Shown here in pieces: positions 59,510 through 64,000 of a stretch of 64,000 nt of DNA. Positions within the stretch are counted from its first letter, which is position 1; each line of letters begins with the position of its first letter. Under the pieces are notes generated by a model. That model saw only the letters and a list, made by a program, of their open reading frames with translations. It did not search any database and was not told where the DNA came from. Source of the stretch: JAVJUV01 sp047314965 (GTDB lineage: Bacteria; Pseudomonadota; Alphaproteobacteria; Rhodobacterales; Rhodobacteraceae); NCBI RefSeq assembly GCF_047314965.1, contig NZ_JBLBVK010000046.1, positions 52,499 through 116,498 on the forward strand. The letters run 5' to 3'. The translations under genes and the position numbers were made by a program.

Positions 59510-59805
59510 GACGAGAAAGGGATGGTCTCCAGTTTGCCTGTCACGGCCGCCGTACGGCCTTCGATTGAATACCCGCTTCGTCCCGCAACGCAGACATAGC
59601 CCCACATCGGCTCACGGTACGCTTCTCGCAAGAGCGGTCGTTGGAGTTAGAAGCCGAACATGGCTTCGCCGCCGACTGGCCGTGAGCACCAGCAAAGCGC
59701 AGCAAACCGATCATCTGACTAGATCGCTCAGATGACGCAATCGAGCCCGCCTTGGACCGTCGCCCCGGTCATGCTAGCATGCAATCTCTGTCCGGGAGGC
59801 GTCAG
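59510..59805. other. Spacer without recognisable features
   Basis: These 296 bases hold no convincing gene. The GGGAGGC ribosome site of the next gene lies at the right end, and its promoter is expected within the last 100 bases. Confidence 0.4.
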
Positions 59806-60783
59806 ATGAGCGGCATGAAGGCAGTTGTCATTCGGAAGGCCGGTGGACCCGATGTTCTGCAGCTCGAAACTCTGCCGATCCCTGAACCGAGACCGGGCTG
59901 GGTGTTGATAAGAGTGCGGGCCTTCGGTCTCAACAGGTCGGAGTTGTTCACCAGACAGGGTCACTCCCCGAATGTGCCATTCCCACGTGTTCTAGGCATT
60001 GAGGCTGTTGGCGAAGTCGTTTCCGCGCCAGACGGTGGCTTCGAGAAAGGCGACACCGTTGCAACCGCAATGGGCGGCATGGGACGGCAGTTCGATGGGG
60101 GATATGCGGAATACACCCTTGTGCCTGCCGGGCAGGTCCAGAAGGTCACCACCACGCTTCCATGGTCGGTTCTCGGAGCCCTTCCCGAAATGGTTCAGAC
60201 TGCATGGGGATCTTTGAACACCGCGTTAGGTGTCAAACCCGGCGAGACCCTACTGATCCGTGGCGGAACCACCTCGGTTGGACTGACGGCTGCGATCTTG
60301 GCCAAGCAGGCTGGACTGCACGTCCTCGCCACATCCCGGCGGGAAGACCGACGAGACATGTTGCTGAGGAATGGCGCAGATGAGGTATTTGTTGACGGAG
60401 GCGAGATAGCGCCTGCCGTGCGCAAGGCCCATCCAGCAGGCGTCAACAGGGTCCTTGAACTGGTTGGGACCACGACCTTGTTGGATAGCCTGCGATGCGC
60501 GGCCATGGGCGGGTCAGTCTGCATGACCGGCATGGTCGGAAACGCCTGGGAGATCGAGCGATTTAGTCCCATGGGGTCAATTCCGACCGCTGTGAACCTG
60601 ACGACCTATTCCGGCGGCTCCGAAGACTTCATTTCTACGCCGCTTCAGCAGGTTGTGGATACCGTCGAGGCGGGTACCTTCAACCCGCCCATTGGGATGA
60701 CTTTCTCGATTGACGAGATCGCCGAGGCGCATCGCGCGATGGAAGACAATTCTGCTGGCGGCAAGATTGTCGTGACCACCTGA
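59806..60783 (+). CDS. Medium-chain (MDR) quinone oxidoreductase-like protein, zinc-independent
   Basis: The product has 325 residues. The N-terminal GroES-like domain begins MKAVVIRKAGGPDVLQLETL with a GLNRSELFTRQG segment (no zinc Cys cluster), followed by PRVLGIEAVGEVV. The NADPH domain has LLIRGGTTSVGLTAAILAKQ, a modified glycine motif, and DRRDMLLRNGADEVFVDGG. It would reduce quinones or activated alkenes. An MDR of this type is often stress-related. GGGAGGCGTCAG precedes ATG 59806. It is alone on this strand, after a gene fragment. Confidence 0.85.
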   Translation: MSGMKAVVIRKAGGPDVLQLETLPIPEPRPGWVLIRVRAFGLNRSELFTRQGHSPNVPFPRVLGIEAVGEVVSAPDGGFEKGDTVATAMGGMGRQFDGGYAEYTLVPAGQVQKVTTTLPWSVLGALPEMVQTAWGSLNTALGVKPGETLLIRGGTTSVGLTAAILAKQAGLHVLATSRREDRRDMLLRNGADEVFVDGGEIAPAVRKAHPAGVNRVLELVGTTTLLDSLRCAAMGGSVCMTGMVGNAWEIERFSPMGSIPTAVNLTTYSGGSEDFISTPLQQVVDTVEAGTFNPPIGMTFSIDEIAEAHRAMEDNSAGGKIVVTT

Positions 60784-61337
60784 GAGTCCGGACGGACCGT
60801 CGCAGGCGACCGAGGAATGACTATCATGTCTGCACAGAAATCGTTTGTCTCGCTCCTGGTTGTTGCCATGCGGCAAACGGCGGCTTTGTGCCGCAACTCG
60901 GTCATTACCCTGATTTCTGCGAACGTCCGCAGCTCCAAGAAGCAGCCATTGGCCGATCTCGATCCGTCCGTTAGTGAGCGGAGGTCGGCTCAAGCGGGCA
61001 AAGCAGACCTTCGTCAGAGTGGGCTCGATGACCGAGTTGCGGGACTTAGCTGTATTTTGGAACCGGAGTTCTTCCCTGCGCGGGCACTGCACGTATCCTT
61101 ACTGGTAATTGAAGCGGCGCTACCGCCTTGTAAACAAGTCATAAACGATACGCTTTCCACCAACGGGACCATTACAGAGATAAGCAGACGGTGGCGAATC
61201 GGTCGGCCCGCGACTCAGGCCTTTTGCTTTGTCTTGAGAGATGGATTGACTTGCCATTGGCAAAAAGTTTGAGCCAAAGCACACGCAACTGTTGGAATGT
61301 TGAAATCGCTATCGAACCTCTTGTTCCAAGCGAAGTA
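60784..61337. other. 554-base stretch with inverted repeats, no convincing gene
   Basis: One open frame of 151 codons (60817-61272) spans part of it, but it has no recognisable pattern, an irregular Cys-rich composition and no ribosome site, so it is not called. The stretch holds a nested set of inverted repeats at 60869-61042 (listed separately). Confidence 0.45.
60869..61042. repeat. Nested inverted repeats
   Basis: TGCGGCA (60869-60875) pairs with TGCCGCA (60889-60895). CCGCAACTCGGTCAT (60891-60905) is a perfect 15-base inverted match to ATGACCGAGTTGCGG (61028-61042), 122 bases apart. It may be a degenerate mobile repeat or a structured RNA. Confidence 0.6.
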
Positions 61338-62027
61338 TCAAACCTTGGAAACCGCTATCGCCTGTGACACAGCGCAAGACAGAGAGTCCAGCAGGGGAAC
61401 CTCCGACGCATATTGCAGCCTTTCTGCGAACCCTACCAAGCCCGCACCGCCGAGGATGACAACGTCAGCTCCATCGCTTTGGGCCTGATCAATCTCTTGA
61501 GCAATAAGAGAGCATGCGCGCTCGGGGGCTTCAGCCAAAACATCGCCCGTATGGGCAAGGGTATAGATCCCGCTCATTCGTGCGGTGAGACCGATCTCGT
61601 CTACGAAGCTATGCAGCAGCGGTTTCCACGCCGCGCCTCCGGTTACAATTGCAAAACGGCGACCCATCTGGCACGCGACGTGGCATGAGGCTTCGGCCAT
61701 GCCGACCACCGGAATCGCCAAGCGGTCCCGTAGGCTCCACAACCCCGGATCACCGAAGCAGGCGATGACCAAGGCATCCGGCATGGTATCGGCATCAAGC
61801 GTCTCCGCGAACTCCGAGACCGCCTCCGCAGCGACAGAGGCCGCGTCCCCATCAGAAATATAGCGGGCTCCGCGAGCGACGGTTGCTGCACGGCAATTCG
61901 TATGCCGGGCACGCGCGGCAATCAGCATCTTTTCGGTCATTGCCGCGTTGGTGTTCGCGTTCAACAAAAGGATGTCAGGAAGTATTGCGGCTCTGTCGGC
62001 ATCGTCGAGCTTGTTGCGGGCATCCAT
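61338..62027 (-). CDS. Asp/Glu/hydantoin racemase-family protein with one catalytic Cys missing
   Basis: The product has 229 residues. ILLLNANTNAAMTEKM matches the phosphate/carboxylate loop of the family ('inpNts..mt'), ALVIACFGDPGL holds the first catalytic Cys, and the second, normally in 'LGCAGM', is changed to VILGGAGLVGF. Racemases need both Cys residues; relatives with only one act as decarboxylases or isomerases (for example arylmalonate decarboxylase, which keeps the other Cys). The start codon overlaps the deaminase stop (TGATG), so the two are co-translated. It likely acts on a hydantoin- or ureide-like nitrogen compound. Confidence 0.72.
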   Translation of the reverse strand: MDARNKLDDADRAAILPDILLLNANTNAAMTEKMLIAARARHTNCRAATVARGARYISDGDAASVAAEAVSEFAETLDADTMPDALVIACFGDPGLWSLRDRLAIPVVGMAEASCHVACQMGRRFAIVTGGAAWKPLLHSFVDEIGLTARMSGIYTLAHTGDVLAEAPERACSLIAQEIDQAQSDGADVVILGGAGLVGFAERLQYASEVPLLDSLSCAVSQAIAVSKV

Positions 62028-62536
62028 CACGGTGACCTCTGTCGCGACAACGCAAGCCGCGCCCAATCCTCCAGAATGTTCGCCGCGTCCCCGGCCATCG
62101 CCTGCGAGGCGGGCAAGTGCCTCTGATCGACGGGATGCGCGCATTCGTGGCGCAAACGGTCGACATCGATCGGAAACCGCACGGCTTCCGGCAAAGCCCC
62201 CAGTGCAGCACCGGCCTGGCCCATGCTCGCTGCGTAATACAGGTTGGAAATACCGGCGATCTCCATTGCTGCGACACACAAGGCACATGGCTCGCAACTC
62301 GTATACAAGTCGCAGCCGCGCAGATCGACGGTGCCAAGCTTGCGACAGGCATCTCGGATCGCTTCGGTTTCTCCGTGAGAGGTCGGGTCGTGGTTCAGGA
62401 CTGACCGATTGATCCCCTCGCCCACGATCTTGCCATCGCGCACGACGACGGCCCCGAAAGGCTCGGTGCCATGTGTCGTCAAAGCCTCGGCGGAAATCTC
62501 GATGGCGCGGCGCATGAAAGCCTCGACATAGCTCAT
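62027..62536 (-). CDS. Nucleoside/guanine deaminase-family zinc enzyme
   Basis: The product has 169 residues with the cytidine/deoxycytidylate deaminase fold. SHGETEAIR is the His-x-Glu zinc/proton-shuttle motif (HGE in place of the commoner HAE), and SCEPCALC is the P-C-x-x-C zinc motif. The form resembles guanine deaminases and nucleoside deaminases. It removes an amino group from a purine or similar base in the cytoplasm. It is coupled to the racemase-like gene downstream and overlaps the ABC ATPase gene upstream by four bases, pointing to a purine or ureide import and catabolism unit. Confidence 0.82.
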   Translation of the reverse strand: MSYVEAFMRRAIEISAEALTTHGTEPFGAVVVRDGKIVGEGINRSVLNHDPTSHGETEAIRDACRKLGTVDLRGCDLYTSCEPCALCVAAMEIAGISNLYYAASMGQAGAALGALPEAVRFPIDVDRLRHECAHPVDQRHLPASQAMAGDAANILEDWARLALSRQRSP

Positions 62537-63495
62537 CGCTCAGTCTCCTCTGCGCCAAAGCACGCGACACGACCCTGATGCACATCGGCTTTTCGTACCG
62601 GACGTTCCATCTTGCAGCGGTCAAAGGCCAATGGGCAGCGCGGGTGAAAACTGCACCCTTTGGGCGGCGCGATGGGCGATGGCACTTCGCCTCCCATCGG
62701 CTGGCGGTCGCGGTTCGGCTCCTGAAGGTCGGGGATCGTGTCAAGCAGCATCCGCGTGTACGGGTGCAGAGGACGTTCGAAAAGGTCGGCCTTGGGCTGA
62801 AGCTCAACGATGCGGCCCAGGTACATCACGGCGATCTCGTCGGCCATGTGCCGGACGACGGAAAGATCGTGACTGATGAAGAGGTATGTCAGGCCGAATT
62901 CCTTTTGTAGCCGTTTCATCAGGTTCAGCACCTGGGCCTGAACGCTGACGTCGAGAGCCGAGGTCGGCTCGTCGCAGACAAGGAATTCGGGTTCGCCCGC
63001 CAGCGCACGGGCGATGGATATCCTCTGCCTCTGGCCCCCGGAGAAGGCATGTGGGTATTTCGATGCGTCCGTTGGCGACAGGCCCACGGTTTGCAACAAC
63101 TCCGCGACACGGGCGTCGACATCGGCATCGGACGTATCGGGCCGGAGCGTGCGAAGCGGTTCTGCCACGATGCGACCCACCCGCCAGCGCGGATTGAGCG
63201 AGGCATAGGGATCCTGAAATATCATCTGCATACGCTCGGGGTCGCCATGGAACTGGATCGCGCCGCCAGAGGGGGGGAAGAGCCCGGTGACAAGCTTTGC
63301 GATCGTGCTCTTTCCGCAACCGGACTCTCCCACGATGGCCAGGATCCGGCCCCGCCTGATTTCGAAATCGACCCCATCGACGGCTCGAAGAACCTGACGC
63401 GGCTTTCTTTCGATGACCCGGTTCAGCCAAGGTGCGGATACGTCGAACCGCCGTTCCAGCGCAATTGCTTCAAGGATGGCGTCCCGCGCAGTCAT
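62533..63495 (-). CDS. ABC transporter ATP-binding protein, oligopeptide/dipeptide type (DppF/OppF-like)
   Basis: The product has 320 residues. Walker A VGESGCGKST, the Q-loop FQDPYASLNPRW, signature SGGQRQRISIARAL, Walker B LVCDEPTSALD and the His switch ISHDLSVV are intact. The C-terminal oligopeptide ATPase extension (HPRCPLAFDRC) holds the Cys residues of a probable iron-sulfur site. It is one of the two ATPases of a peptide-type importer; the partner upstream is the truncated gene at 63492-63862. Substrate could be any small nitrogen compound, in line with the deaminase gene. Confidence 0.9.
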   Translation of the reverse strand: MTARDAILEAIALERRFDVSAPWLNRVIERKPRQVLRAVDGVDFEIRRGRILAIVGESGCGKSTIAKLVTGLFPPSGGAIQFHGDPERMQMIFQDPYASLNPRWRVGRIVAEPLRTLRPDTSDADVDARVAELLQTVGLSPTDASKYPHAFSGGQRQRISIARALAGEPEFLVCDEPTSALDVSVQAQVLNLMKRLQKEFGLTYLFISHDLSVVRHMADEIAVMYLGRIVELQPKADLFERPLHPYTRMLLDTIPDLQEPNRDRQPMGGEVPSPIAPPKGCSFHPRCPLAFDRCKMERPVRKADVHQGRVACFGAEETER

Positions 63496-63862
63496 GCAGT
63501 CGCTCCTTCAAGCGCCAGCCAACAGGCGGCGCCGGGACCGTCGATGCGCGGCACTTCTCGGCGACAGCGGGGCCCGGCATGAGCGCAGCGCGGGTTGAAC
63601 GCGCAGCCGTCCGGTATCGCGTCCAGTCGCGGCATTGCTCCGGGGATCATCCGCAATTCCTCTCCGTCGCCATGCATGCTTGGAATCGAGGCCATGAGGC
63701 CCTCGGTATAGGGATGGCGCGGCCGGCGGACGACATCGTCGACGGATCCCATCTCGGCAATCCGCCCCGCATACATGACGGCGACGCGGTCCGCTGTCTC
63801 GGCGATTACGCCCATGTCATGCGTCACCAGCATTACGGCTGTTCCGCGCTCACGGCATAGCT
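63492..63862 (-). pseudogene. 3' part of a second ABC ATPase (DppD-like), cut by an IS element
   Basis: The frame reads LCRERGTAVMLVTHDMGVIA and then the usual DppD tail (VMYAGRIAEMGSVDDVVRRP, RHPYTEGLMASIP, FNPRCAHAGPRC). It is open back to about 63862, exactly where an IS3-type transposase end begins. Walker A, signature and Walker B are missing in the window. The insertion should inactivate this importer or separate the downstream genes from their promoter. The stop overlaps the dppF-like start by four bases. Confidence 0.8.
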
Positions 63863-64000
63863 TGTCTAGCCCCCTGTGTATGGGCCACTGATCAGGGGTT
63901 TCTCTAATAGGGTTTCAGGAACGGGCGGGCGCATGTTGAGTGCCTGATGCGGCCGGGTGTGATTGTACTGCCTGAGCCAGTGATTGATGACGATCTGAGC
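63863..64000 (-). mobile_element. Right end of an IS3-family insertion sequence, partial
   Basis: The boundary with the broken ABC gene is at about 63863, where TGTCTAGCCCCC begins the element's end. The inserted sequence codes for the C-terminus of an IS3-type DDE transposase and runs off the right edge. The other end and any target duplication cannot be seen. Confidence 0.75.
63866..64000 (-). CDS. IS3-family transposase, C-terminal fragment, runs off right edge
   Basis: Forty-four codons plus a TAG stop are visible, reading INHWLRQYNHTRPHQALNMR and then PPVPETLLEKP to a terminal GG. The YNHTRPHQAL motif is the hallmark of the end of the IS3-family integrase core (after the last catalytic Glu), with the family's usual Pro-rich tail. 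The N-terminal part lies outside the window. Confidence 0.85.
   Translation of the reverse strand, partial: AQIVINHWLRQYNHTRPHQALNMRPPVPETLLEKPLISGPYTGG

Noticed and set aside
60817..61272. A 151-codon open frame as a small gene
   Set aside because: It has no ribosome site or family pattern, composition is irregular, and it overlaps inverted repeats.
1..64000. CRISPR arrays, rRNA or tRNA genes
   Set aside because: No regularly spaced repeats and no conserved RNA gene patterns were found on reading both strands; a covariance search was not possible.

Overview
The window comes from a GC-rich alphaproteobacterium, most likely a marine member of the Rhodobacteraceae (Roseobacter group). The reasons are the codon and base composition, a complete beta-hydroxyaspartate (bhc) cluster, a TRAP uptake system, several tetrahydrofolate-linked C1 genes, inositol catabolism genes, a glucosylglycerol osmolyte operon and GC-rich intergenic hairpins. 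This is inferred from gene content; no rRNA or tRNA gene was seen. Genes are densely packed, often with 1-4 bp overlaps.

Layout. 1-4.2 kb: small genes (partial FAD oxidoreductase, rhodanese, an NTF2-like gene broken by an in-frame stop, a PPOX-type FMN protein, a secreted DsrE-like protein, DUF1330, and DUF805 with a probable frameshift at its start). 4.5-6.7 kb: an N-acetylglucosamine kinase-like gene and nagA. 6.9-9.8 kb: an excisionase-type HTH/periplasmic-binding regulator, a 2-keto-3-deoxy-L-arabinonate dehydratase-like gene and a LacI regulator. 10-17.1 kb: a sterol desaturase-like hydroxylase, a MocA-like dehydrogenase and a MocE-type ferredoxin (rhizopine-like set), followed by iolG, iolC and iolB and an AllE-like bicupin. 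17.2-19.6 kb: a chemoreceptor. 19.7-25.1 kb: bhcR and bhcABCD, the glyoxylate-assimilating beta-hydroxyaspartate cycle, with palindromic candidate operators. 25.1-34.7 kb: an MBL hydrolase; a tartrate/isopropylmalate dehydrogenase-like gene, a MocA-like gene and a GntR gene; then GntR, a LigM-like O-demethylase and DctPQM; then a small P-loop kinase. 35-39.9 kb: a dimethylglycine/sarcosine dehydrogenase-like flavoprotein, an MmgE/PrpD protein and LysR. 39.9-52.5 kb: an SGNH-like lipoprotein converging on a natural-product operon (PKS, then NRPS, then phosphopantetheinyl transferase).

The PKS/NRPS operon is the most unusual part. The NRPS reads as an initiation module. It has an N-terminal formyltransferase domain, only a remnant of a condensation domain, an adenylation domain whose specificity code resembles that for glycine, a luciferase-like flavin monooxygenase inserted inside that adenylation domain, and a carrier domain. 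The PKS is KS-AT-KR-DH-ACP-TE, with the dehydratase after the ketoreductase. Together they predict a very small product: an N-formylated, oxygenated glycine extended by one acyl unit.

52.5-64 kb: about 0.9 kb without genes and a decayed phage/island integrase (frameshift, nonsense codon, truncation). Then comes a gpsA - HAD phosphatase - ggpS - galU operon that supplies both precursors and both enzymes for glucosylglycerol. A gene fragment and an MDR oxidoreductase follow, then a racemase-like/deaminase/ABC ATPase operon whose dppD gene is cut by an IS3-type element running off the right edge.
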